From Aplidium turbinatum (Eukaryota > Chordata > Ascidiacea > Aplousobranchia > Polyclinidae), in the NCBI GenBank assembly GCA_918807975.1, contig OU964934.1, positions 8,122,001 to 8,186,000 on the forward strand: 64,000 nt of DNA, given 5' to 3'. The position numbers and the translations under genes were made by a program. Below the pieces are notes generated by a model. It did no database searches. It was not told the DNA's origin and was given only the letters and a program-made list of their open reading frames with translations. Shown piece after piece: positions 46,201 through 58,200 of this stretch (position 1 is the first letter of the stretch; each line of letters opens with the position of its first letter).

Positions 46201-49200
46201 CTAATGAGTTGAGTGCAATATCATAATTGCGTACAACAGGCCAAGCAAGTAAGCTATTATGCATTTATCAATTTTGTAGAAAATATGCATGCGCATCAAC
46301 TTTGGGCGTAATATTACGGAACGCGCAGCTCCGCTTGTCCGGCGATATTAGAAGGGTCAATTGCCAATTCGACCATTGTTTTATATCTCACTACTAGCTT
46401 TCGTTCAACAAAACAAACTTAAATTACTTCAAAACCTACTTAGCCTAACCTTTTATATATAACTCATAAAATAGCATATAGTAGCTAAACTATTTTGTAA
46501 ATTAGAAAAAAAACGTAGCTAACTCTTCAAGTGTTGCGTATAAGCCAAAATCGGATGTAGTTTCGTATCCCCATGATCTAAAATCCATATTATCCAATAA
46601 GTAGACTATATCTTTTACCACATTTATACAAGAGAGAATATTCTCGATAATCTTATCTTACCCTTCTTGAACTTGGCTCTCCTCCAGGACATTGATTGAC
46701 AGCCACAAGATTGCCGTTCACATTTTGACAAGATCTCACTTCTCGTCTAATTCCAACCAAGCACTGAAGATCAAGACTCTCACATTCTCCGTCTGAGCGC
46801 CAACTGCTCCACGATGCTATCAAGAATTTATATGTATTTTTGAAGATACAGTAGGCTAATAAACAAAAAAGTTCAAGCAAATTCTCCATTTTCTTTTAGA
46901 GCAATATAAAGAGAGAATGTGGTCTTTCATAAAGAAGGGTGTTGGAGACAATAAAGGAAGGCGTGTGAAATTATGACGTAAGAATTACAAAATGTAATCT
47001 TCTTAAATGTCGTTTGTATAGGCCAAGAAGAAAAGGCACAGCTTTATAGCACGCATCACACCGTTTAACCTCAAGATGGTTAGTCAAGCAGCCCACAACA
47101 TAAAACTGGTACAAAACTTACGACATGCATCTTCTTCGCATTGCTCAGTAATTACCAGACACTGTGGGGGAAGATTGATTAGACTTCCTTGAATGCAAGT
47201 TCGTCTTTTAACTCGCACACCACTTCCGCATGTCACTGAACAAGGATCTTGTGTAAAAGCGGAAAAAGCCTGGCAGAGGTTTGCATTGCATGGAACAGTC
47301 TGAAAAGAACAATCAATTACATATAAAAACCATTGCTTGCATAATTTGCATAATGCGGTTACCCAAATACTGTTCACTTAAATAATTTTTAGAAAATAGG
47401 CTATGCCTCAGCGACTAAACGTATCAGCTGCTTTTCCTGCAGCTGTTTTTATAACACCTTTAGCCTACAACTTTTAGCTTGATTTGTTCTCTTGTAGGCC
47501 TAGGCTATTCTTTAATTTTGATAGATCATCGTACCCTTCTTGAACTTGGCTCTCTCCCAGGACATTGATTGAATGCCACAGGATCGCCGTTCACATTTTG
47601 ACAAGATCTCACTTCTTGTCTAATTCCCACCAAGCACTGACGATCAAGACTTTCGCATTTTCCGTCTGGTCTCCAACTGCTCCATGATGCTATTAAGACA
47701 TTTAAGGTTTGTTTTTAATGCTTTGTATTACCGTACTAATCAAGCCACCAGATGTGCCTCGCAGTTTTTTAAGATTTTACATGACTTGTGCAATAAAGTA
47801 AATTATAGATTTAACTGGAGAATAAGTTATATCGTGTCTTTACAAATGCAGGTTGCGGCGTAGAAGAAATACCTCTCTCTTGCCCATTGCGATTTATAAC
47901 TGGGAAGTTGTTTGCTAAAAATCTTTAGACGCAAAATCTGTTTGAGTTATAAGATTCACTTTGTGATGACGCAGGAGACTTACGACATGCATTCTCTTCG
48001 CATTGCTCAGTCATTTCCAGACACTGTGGGGGAAGATTGATTGGATTTCCTTGAATGCAAGTTCGTCTTTTAACTCGCATACCACTTCCGCATGTAACTG
48101 AACAAGGATCTTGTGTGAAATTGGAAAAGATCTCGCAAAGGTTTTCATTGCATGGAACAGTCTATGAAAATAAGTAATGCTTCTTTTGAAAAAGCTACAT
48201 TAATGAGTTGAATGCAATATCATAATTGCGTACAACAGGCCAAGCAAGGAAGCTATTATGCATTTATTAATTTTGTAGAAAATATGTGTGCCCTTTGTAC
48301 ATGTTACATAATTTGTATGCGTATCAAATGGGGACATTACATTACGGAACGCGCAGCTCCGCTTGTCCGGCGATATCAGAAGGGTCAATTGCCAATTCGA
48401 CCATTGTTTAATGTCTCGCTACTAGCTTGCGTTCAGAAAAACAAACTTAAATTACTTTATAATCTACTTAACCTTTTCTATATAATTCATTATAGCGTAT
48501 GAAGCTAAACTATTTTGTAAATTAGAAAAAAACGTAACTCTACAAGTGTTGCGTATAAGCCAAAATCGGATGTAGTTTCGCATCCCATTGATCTAAAATC
48601 CATATTATCCAATAAGTAGACTATGTCTTTTACCACATTTATACAAGAGAGATAATACTCGATAATCTTATCTTACCCTTCTTGAACTTGGCTCTCCTCC
48701 AGGACATTGATTGACAGCCACAGAATCGCCGTTCACATTTTGACAAGATCTCACATCTCGTCTAAATCCAACCAAGCACTGAAGATCTAGACTTTTACAT
48801 TCTCCGTCTGAGCGCCAACTACTCCAAGATGCTATCAAAAAATGTTTTTTTAAAGATGTTGAGCTAACAACAGTTCAATTGCAGGTTTTCTACATAACGC
48901 ATTAGGCTAAGATTGTACTGTATAATGGATAATTTGGGAGACCATAACAGAAAGTCTATTTTTAGATTAAGGTGTGTGGTAGACAATATAACAGTGTAGG
49001 AGATTCTCAGAGGAGGAGTGTTGAAGTTCATAAAAGAGAAAGTGAGAAACTATAACGTAAGAATTGCAAAATGTGTCTTACAAATAAAAAGCACCACTTT
49101 ACTGTAGGCATTACACAGCTCATGACCTCAACGTTGATAGTTGAGTAGCCTGCAACATATAATCGGTACAAAACTTACGACATGCATCTTCTTCGCATTG

Positions 49201-52200
49201 CTCAGTAATTTTTAGACACTGTGGGGGAAGATTGATTGGATTTCCACGAATACAAGTTCGTTTTTTAACTTGCGTACCACTTCCACATGTCACTGAACAA
49301 GGATCTTGTGTAAAATTGGAAAAAAGCTGGCAAAGACTTTCATTGCACGGAACAGTCTATAAAAATATGCACTATGCAGTATTTGCTTGAATATAAGTTC
49401 ATCACAAAGCTAATATACTGTAGTTGCGTGCTACAGGCTGTAAGCAAGTAGCCTAAGCTTTTTTGCATTTAGTTTCTAGCAGCCACGCTATGGGTGCGTA
49501 TTAAGTATAAGTTAGCTATATCTTACTGTATACATTTATACTAGACTGATAACAATACGTAACAATCTTATCTTACCCTTCTTGAACTTGGCTCTCCACC
49601 AAGACATTGATTGACAGCCACAGGATTTCCGTTCACATTTTGACAAGATCTCACTTCTCGTCTAATTCCAACCAAACACTGAAGATCAAGACTTTTACAT
49701 TCTCCGTCTGGGCGCCAAGTGCTCCACGATGCTATCAAGAATTCATATGTATATTTTTAAAGATAATAAACAAAAAAGCTCAAGCAAATTCGCCATTTTG
49801 TTTCAGAGCAATATAAAGAGAGAATGTGCTAAATCATAAGGAAGAGTGTAGGAGACAATAAAAGAAGGCGTGTGAAATTATGACGTAAAAATTTTAAAAT
49901 ATAATCTTCTTTAAAATGTGGTTTGTATACGAAGAAAAGGTTCAGCTTTATAGCGCGCATCACACAGTTGGACCTCAAGCCCCCAACATAAAACCGGTGC
50001 AAAACTTACGACATGCATCTTCTTCGCATTGCTCAGTTATTTCCAGACACTGTGGGGGAAGATTGATTGGATTTCCTTTAATACAAGTTCGTCTTTTTAC
50101 TTGCACACCACTTCCGCATGTCACTGAACAAGGATCTTGTATAAAAGCGGAAAAGACCTGACAGAGGTTTGCATTGCACGAAACAGTCTGAAAAGAACAA
50201 TCAATTACAGGCTACAAAAACCATTGCTTAGGAAATACTGCTACCCAAATATTAATCACTTAATTTTTAGCAAATAGGCTATGCCTCAGCGACTAAATGT
50301 ATCAGCTACTTTTCCAGCACCGTTAGCCTACATAACACCATTATAACACCGTTATCCTACAACTTTCAGCTTGATCTACTCTCTTGTATTCCTTAATTTT
50401 TATAGATTATCATACCCTTCTTGAACTTGGCTCTCCTCCAGGACATTGTTTAAATGCCACAGGATCGCCGTTCACATTTTGACAAGATCTCACTTCTCGT
50501 CTAATTCCCACTAAGCACTGAGGATCAAGACTTTCGCATTCTCCGTCTGGTCTCCAATTGCTCCATGATGCTATTAAGACAAATATGGTTTGTTTTTAAT
50601 TTTTTGTATTAGCAATCAAGCCACCAAATGTGCCTTGTAGTTCTTTAAGATTTTACATAACTTGCACAATAAAGTAAATGATAGATTTAACTGAAGAATA
50701 AGTTATGTCGTATCTTTACAAATGCAGGTTGCGGGCGTGGAAGAAATACCTCTCTCTTACTCATTCCGGTTTTAACTGGGAAGTTGTTTGCTAAAAATCA
50801 CTGGACGCAAAACCTGTTTGAGTTATAAGATTCACTTTGCGACGACAGAAAACTTACGACATGCATTCTCTTCGCATTGCTCAGTCATTTCCAGACACTG
50901 TGGGGGAAGATTGATTGGATTTTCTTGAACGCAAGTTCGTCTTTTAACACGCACACCACTTCCGCATGTCACTGAACAAGGATCTTGTGTAAAAGCGGAA
51001 AAGATTTCGCAAAGATTTTCATTGCATGGAACAGTCTGTAAAAATAAGGAATGTTTTTTTGTTTTTTTTAAGCTGCATTAAATGAGTTGAATGCAATATC
51101 GTAATTGCGTACAACAGGCCAAGCAAGGAAGCTATTATGCATTTATCAATTTTCTAGAAAATATGCATGCGCATCAACTTAGGGCGTAATATTACGGAAC
51201 GCGCAGCTCCGCTTGTCCGGCGATATTAGAAGGGTCAATTGCCAATTCGACCATTGTTTTATATCTCACTACTAGCTTGCGTTCAACAAAACAAACTTAG
51301 ATTACTTTAAAACCTACTTAGCCAAACTATTTCTATATAACTCATAAAATAGCATATAGTAGCTAAACTATTTTGTAAATTAAAAAAAAAAAATGTAGCT
51401 AACTCTTCAAGTGTTGCGTATAAGCCAAAATCGGATGTAGTTTCGTATCCCCATGATCTAAAATCCATATTATCCAATAAGTAGACTATATCTTTTACCA
51501 CATTTATACAAGAGAGAATATACTCGATAATTTTATCTTACCCTTCTTGAACTTGGCTCTCCTCCAGGACATTGATTGACAGCCACAAGATTGCCGTTCA
51601 CATTTTGACAAGATCTCACTTCTCGTCTAATTCCAACCAAGCACTGAAGATCTAGACTTTCACATTCTCCGTCTGAGCTCCAACTGCTCCATGATGCTAT
51701 CAAAAAATGTTTCTTTAAAGATGTTGAGCTATCAACAGTTCAATTGCAGATTTCTACATAATGCATTAGGCTAAGATTGTACTGTATAATGGATAATTTG
51801 AGAGAACATAACAGAAAGTCTATTTTTAGATTAACAAGGTGTGTGGTAGACAATATAACAGTGTAGGAGATTCTCAGAGGAGGAGTGTTGAAGTTCATAA
51901 AAGAGAAAGTGAGAAACTATAACGTAAGAATTGCAAAATGTATCTTACAAATAAAAAGCACCACTTTACTGTAGGCATTACACAGCTCATGACCTCAACG
52001 TTGATAGGTGAGTATAGCCTGCAACATATAATCGGTACAAAACTTACGACATGCATCTTCTTCGCATTGCTCAGTCATTTCCAGGCACTGTGGGGGAAGA
52101 TTGATTGCATTCCCTTGAATGCAAGTTCGTCTTTTAAATCGCATACCACTTCCACATGTCACTGAACAAGGATCTTGTGTAAAATTGGAAAAAAGCTGGC

Positions 52201-55200
52201 AAAGACTTTCATTGCACGGAACAGTCTATAAAAATATGCACTATGCAGTATTTGCTTGAATATAAGTTCATCACAAAGCTAACATACTGTAGTTGCGTGC
52301 TACTGCTACAGGCTGTAAGCAAGTAAGTTTTTTTGCATTTAGTTTCTAGCAGCCACGCTATGGGTGCGTATTAAGTAAGTTAGCTATATTTTACAGTATA
52401 CATTTATACTAGACTGATAATAATAGGTCACAATCTTATCTTACCCTTCTTGAACTTGGCTCTCCTCCAAGACATTGATTGGCAGCCACAGGATTTCCGT
52501 TCACATTTTGACAAGATCTCACTTCTCGTCTAATTCCAACCAAGCACTGAAGATCAAGACTCTCACATTCTCCGTCTGGGCGCCAACTGCTCCATGATGC
52601 TATCAAGAATTCTTATGTATATTTTTAAAGATAATAAACAAAAAAGTTCAAGCAAATTCTCCAAATTCTAGCTGAAAATCTCATTTGCTGACTTAATATA
52701 GACACTTGGACAGTAGCTAAAATGTACTTGGTGAGTTGTTGTATGCCGAATGCTCCAACGGCCAGTCTATACGAGTGTGGGCCTAAATGACAGAAGAGGA
52801 TTGATATAGCTTAAGCTCCTTGATCAACTTACGACATGCTTTATTTCCACATTCCTCAGTGATGCGTAAACAAGCAAGTGGCAAGTTCGTGGCTCCGTTA
52901 TAGCAAACTCGTGTTCCAACTCTTGTTCCATTGCCGCATGTTGTTGAACATTGTTCGAATAAGAAAGCAGAAAATGACTCACACAAGTTGGTATTACATC
53001 TGACAGTCTGAAATGTTGAAAAGATTTTGGTCGTATTGCCATCATTGATTAGTTAAGGAGGTTTGCTAAACTTCAGATTTATCATAAAATCATTTGCACA
53101 TAGTCAGAATGAAACAGCAAAATACGCGGTTATCTTCAACAAACCTACCCTTCTTGAGTTAGGTTCTCCACCAAGGCACGCTTTGGGTGTCACAGTATCA
53201 CCATTTTCATTTTGACAAGATCTCATTTCTCTTCTTTTTCCCACCATGCATTGTGGATCTCCACTTTCGCATTGTCCGACTGCAAACCAACTGCTCCAAG
53301 AAGCTCTGGAAGCTGATGAGAAAAAATATTATATGCATTCCACAATCGTGATTCGTGAATCGTGATATCCTCAATTGGCACAATGAAATTCTCTCTTAAT
53401 TACGCCAAATACTTGTAGTCAAAATAAACTGTAAAGTTATTGCATTTAATTTTCTTTATAAAGCTACTACACCAAACAAGCTGATGCCCTATTCTATGTT
53501 ACAATCACAATTCACAAACCGATAATTCGCGCCCACATGTAAATTTTCGCTGGATGAAGACCAGACAGTCATAGGTACTGTACGAAGGAGAGGCCAAAGT
53601 GACACAAGGGATTGATGTAGGCTACCGGTCGTTTATAAGTTTCTTATCAACTTACGACATGTTTCATTTCCACATTCTTCAGAAATGCGCAAACAAGCTG
53701 GTGGTAAGTTTTTGGCTACGGTATTACAAACTCGCTTTCTAATTCTTGTTCCATTGCCGCATGTTGTTGAACATTGTTCGAATGAGAAAGCAGAAAATGA
53801 CTCACACAAATGTGTATTGCATTTTATAGCCTGAAAATCAAATGTTGTTAAATTTTTTTTAAAAGCATTCCGTAACATCTCTTTCCAACAGAAATCAACT
53901 GGAATTGTATTTGTTTTACACTGGTTGTGACATCATACAATCAGTAGTCTACTGACTACTGTAGTCTACATTTGCACGCAATATGACGCCTGAGAAAGCA
54001 GAAAGCAGCGAGAAAAATGTCGGCATCACTTATCGAAGCTTCTTCGATTTTTGACAGCACGTTGAATGTCTTGCCAAGACACAGCGTCACTCTCATGATG
54101 GAGTAGTTTTTACACTTTCAAAGCGTCTGTTCGACGCCTTCACTATTGTGCAACATTTTTAATCTGGCAACACTGTTCGAATGTGGATGACTATCCCCCA
54201 CAAAAAACATCTTAAAAAGATTCACCTAAAACAAATCTATTCTGATAACATCGGTCCTGATAAAATCCTCTGGTAAATAATTCGACGTAATAAAATAAAA
54301 ATATTTAGGCTGTTGAGGAAAAATTTTTTGGGGAGATTGGTTTGGTTTTTCAATCTTTATCTTCAGACCGACAAAGCCTTTGATAGGCCGAACTCTCATT
54401 CTTGGTAGTTTCGCACACATGTAGAGGCCTATAATGCAGGGCCGCTTAGCCTACTAAGATTGGCAAAATGAAGTTTTCCCATTGTTGAAACTTTGTTATT
54501 GGAGAATTATTCCATCCATTAGGTGCCGCTGAACGGAGAGCAGTCCTTGAAAATGCGTGCTCAAGTGCATACTGCATAGCCTACCCCGGGAGGCTGGAGC
54601 CCAACCGGGGCCGCTTGATGTTGAGCTGGGCGCGTAACTACTGAGAACTGAGTTTATAACTTATTTACAAGGGTGAATTTTTTTCGGAAAATATTTTCCA
54701 GTGTGAGTTTTTTTTGGTGTTTATTCTTTCTGTATTTTTTTTTGTTAATTACTAGATTAGTCACAACGTAGGTGATGTAACAACTACAAAGTTAATCTTG
54801 AATTGTAATAAAGCTATTATCAATGCTTGAGTCTGCCCAGGTCTGATTGCAAGCAGAAAACCAAATTTACTGTAATGCGTTCTCACAGCATCAAACAGCT
54901 GTCATTGCTTTCAAAGAAACAACTAACTTCAAACCTACTCTTTGTGAGCTTGTTTCTCCACCTGAGCACAGACTGAAGGCCACAGCGTTACCATTCGTGT
55001 TTAGACAAAACCGTATTTCTCTTCTACTTCCCACTAAACATTGCGAATCAGGACTTTTGCACTCTTCCAGCGCGATCCAGCTTCCCCACGAGTTCACAGA
55101 AGCTGTAAAATTCAACAAGTTCGGAAACTTGCATGACTTAAAGATTTCACCGCCTTAAAGGTGGCTACTTCAGTATCTTATTCTTATTAAATAATATCTT

Positions 55201-58200
55201 ATTTGAGCTATGAAGTAAATTATGCCTACAGGTCACTGTGGCACTATAGCCTATCTAACTGGGGCACTAGGCTATCAATGATGACACAAACAATTAAAAT
55301 AGAATTAGTTTACCAACTTACGACAGGCTTCATTGTTGCAATCTTTAGTGATGCGCAAACAAGCTGGTGGCAGGTTTTTGGCTGCGTTATTGCAAATTCG
55401 AGTTCCAACTCTTGTTCCTTTGCCACATGTTGTTGAACATTGTTCGAATGAGAAAGCAGAAAATGATTCACACAAATGCTTGTTGCACCTTACCATCTGA
55501 ACAAAGTAGGTTAGTAGTGTGAAATTACTTGTGAAGCAGAACAGCTGCTGATAATTTGATTGATAAAGTGTGGCATTTTTTGCCCTGAATTGAGAAAGCC
55601 TTTGACTAATCCTGGTATTTTAGCATACTTTTAGAGGGTTTGAACCCTGGTTTAAATCGCTGACACAGGCCCGGACACAGACATTGATTGATAGCGTAAC
55701 CGTTTGTTGTTAGTGTTTTTTTCCTGTGAATTATTCCGTTTCTACTATGTGTCTCCGCTTAATGAAAAGTTGTCTTTAATATGATTATATGTGGAAATCA
55801 TTATCCTCGGCCTGAGAATTTTCTCTCAGAGCTGAATTAAGTGCTTTGGTCAAGTGCACACGCGTTAACATGTAAACCTGCTTTGCCTGACCTTGACTTT
55901 TATACGCTCAGAATCGTAGTGACAAACTTGCAGTTTCGCGTTTGTTTCATATCCATACAGCTAATCCTCACCCTTTCATCATCTCCATGTAAACACATTC
56001 GTCTGGACACGAACCCAGCATTGCTGCTTACGCAATGACGCTTTTCTCTACGAAAACCAACTTGGCATTGCGCCTCCACGCCGAGGCAAGGGCCGTCTGA
56101 GACCCAGGAGGTCCAGGAATACGTTTTCGGGCAAAAAACTTGACAATAACGCGTTTGATAATGTGCCCCTTCACATCTGCAAAATAATGTTTGAATTTGT
56201 TCAAATGTTAATTATTTAATAGCTATGTTAATAGCTAAAACAAAGGAAATTTAATAGCTAAAACAAAGGAATGTTAATAGCTAAAACAAAGGAAATTTGG
56301 GATGACAGAATACCACCGAACAATATAAATAGCCTACGTTGCACGCTTTGGTACTCTCACTAAGCTTGCCTTAGCCTCGATTATGTTATGATATGTTTTA
56401 TTAAATAATAACATATTTTTGTTACACAAAAAATAGTGTTTTCAACAGAAGCATATCACCAAAAAGAAGTAACATGCTTCATTAATGATTTAGTTTTTAT
56501 TCGAAACTTTCTCCATGCACTTGCACTTTTTAAGCAAAAGCTGAAATAAAATAAGTGACAATGAATACTTTATATAGCCTATATAGGTTACCAAATAGCC
56601 TAACTATCAGCTTTAATATCTTGTATAGTCAAGTACGGATCATTGAAATTCAATCCACTGATTATAAACGACACATACAAAAATATAACATAGCAAGACG
56701 GTATGAGATACTTTACTTTATGTTTTGGTTTATAGATTCTGAAGAATAGCTTAAATTGCACCTACTAAAAATAAACTTCTATAGCCTACCATGAAAAATA
56801 TCTCATTTTTTTGCAGTAACGTCTTATCAGGCATAGCCTACCATTAAGAAAAACTTATATACAGTATAAAGTATCTCACCTTCTTTTGTAGTTTCCATTC
56901 TGACACGTTCTAGTGCGACGTTGAGTGCCAGAGTGGCACTGAGGCCCATTGCATTGACCCCAGATTGTCCAAGATGACCATGTGGGAGATCCAACTGCGG
57001 GTGAGATGTGTATTTTATTTAATCGTCTATTTATTGTTACTTGTTTACAGAAACAAAAAGGTTGCACCATCAGAAACAAGAGGTTGCACCATCAGAAACA
57101 AGAGGTTGCACCATCAGAAACAAGAAGGTTTCACCATCAGTCTCAATATTTCCCTGGATAACTTCCGACTTCCCGATGGAAGTAACCGAAAAATGAAGTA
57201 ACAATGATCCAACACTCTGGATGGGCATTTGAACAACCAGCTACATTCGAAAATTGTTATCTCTATTCGACTACATGAAAAATTATTTTACATGCAGCCA
57301 TAAATAAACTTCAAATACTTAAGTTAACCTCATAGTTGACCCTAAGGCCAAGCATCTAAGCTTAAAAGTATACAAAACTAATTAAATTAAATTTTCAAAC
57401 AGAATTTTGTCCATCAAACAAAATTTTTTTCAATTTGCCAATTTCATAATTTGCAATCATGTTTTGCCATTTTGCAGTTTTCAAAATATAACTTAAGATG
57501 AACTTAATGCAAAAATGCAAAGCTTCATAGCCTATTATTTACATCGAAAGTTTAACAGATGGAATTTAGTCTTGTAACAGCGTTGAGAAGAATATCCACT
57601 CGTGTCATCCCAGCAACAATTGAATCTTTTGCATTGTTCTCTGTACACAAAAATAAAGTGAGAAAAACAATGTTTCCCTTCATCTTGACACGACTAGATA
57701 CTATGAAACTGCGACCAATGTTCGCAATTTTTAAGTGATTTATTGTTACAAAATTATAATCAAGAGCAAGGATCTCAAACTTAAATTGCTCTGACGGCCA
57801 AATCAACACTTGTAAATTAACCTGAGAACCGCAATACACAATAAGAAGTCAATAAACAAAATAACACAGTTAAAACGCAATAAAAAAGATAGTAAGAACA
57901 CAGCGAGAACGTTATTAGATCGCTAGAAAAAGCAATAAGAACAAAGAGATAGAAAAAAACCATAGCTTACAAACACAAAAAAAAACATAAAAGAACGTAA
58001 ACGAAAAACAAAAAAAAACGAAAACGAAACGATGGACCTGGAGAGAGAAAATCTTGCAATCAACATTCAGAAGCGCGAAAAAACTGAACACTTGAAAAAC
58101 TAATTTCAGCAAATTTCAAGGTTACCATTGCTATAAAACACAATAAGTTGACAGGCAATGTGAATGTGATGTAACAATACGATTTCTCATATGCAATAAA

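Larger units (their letters stand above)
44416..56994 (-). other. TSP1 array (exons 6-28), 23 modules
   Basis: The exons are 56994-56880, 56176-55972, 55496-55322, 55102-54939, 53830-53656, 53303-53149, 53007-52833, 52599-52445, 52225-52048, 51696-51542, 51035-50858, 50570-50416, 50187-50010, 49731-49577, 49356-49179, 48831-48677, 48161-47984, 47689-47535, 47299-47122, 46816-46662, 46157-45980, 45070-44916 and 44593-44416. From exon 11 on, 155-nt exons (start SWSSWRSDGEC) alternate with 175- or 178-nt exons (TVPCNANLC, then a second module with CSVTCGSG). Each pair holds two six-cysteine modules. The b exons of units 1-3 are 175 nt (ESFSAF.FEQCSTTCG); those of units 4-11 are 178 nt (TQDPCSVTCG) and are much more alike. 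Confidence 0.88.

Noticed and set aside
44416-53303. Regularly spaced direct repeats that could suggest an array such as CRISPR or satellite
   Set aside because: The repeated units are 155-178 nt exons with splice sites and open frames, separated by introns.
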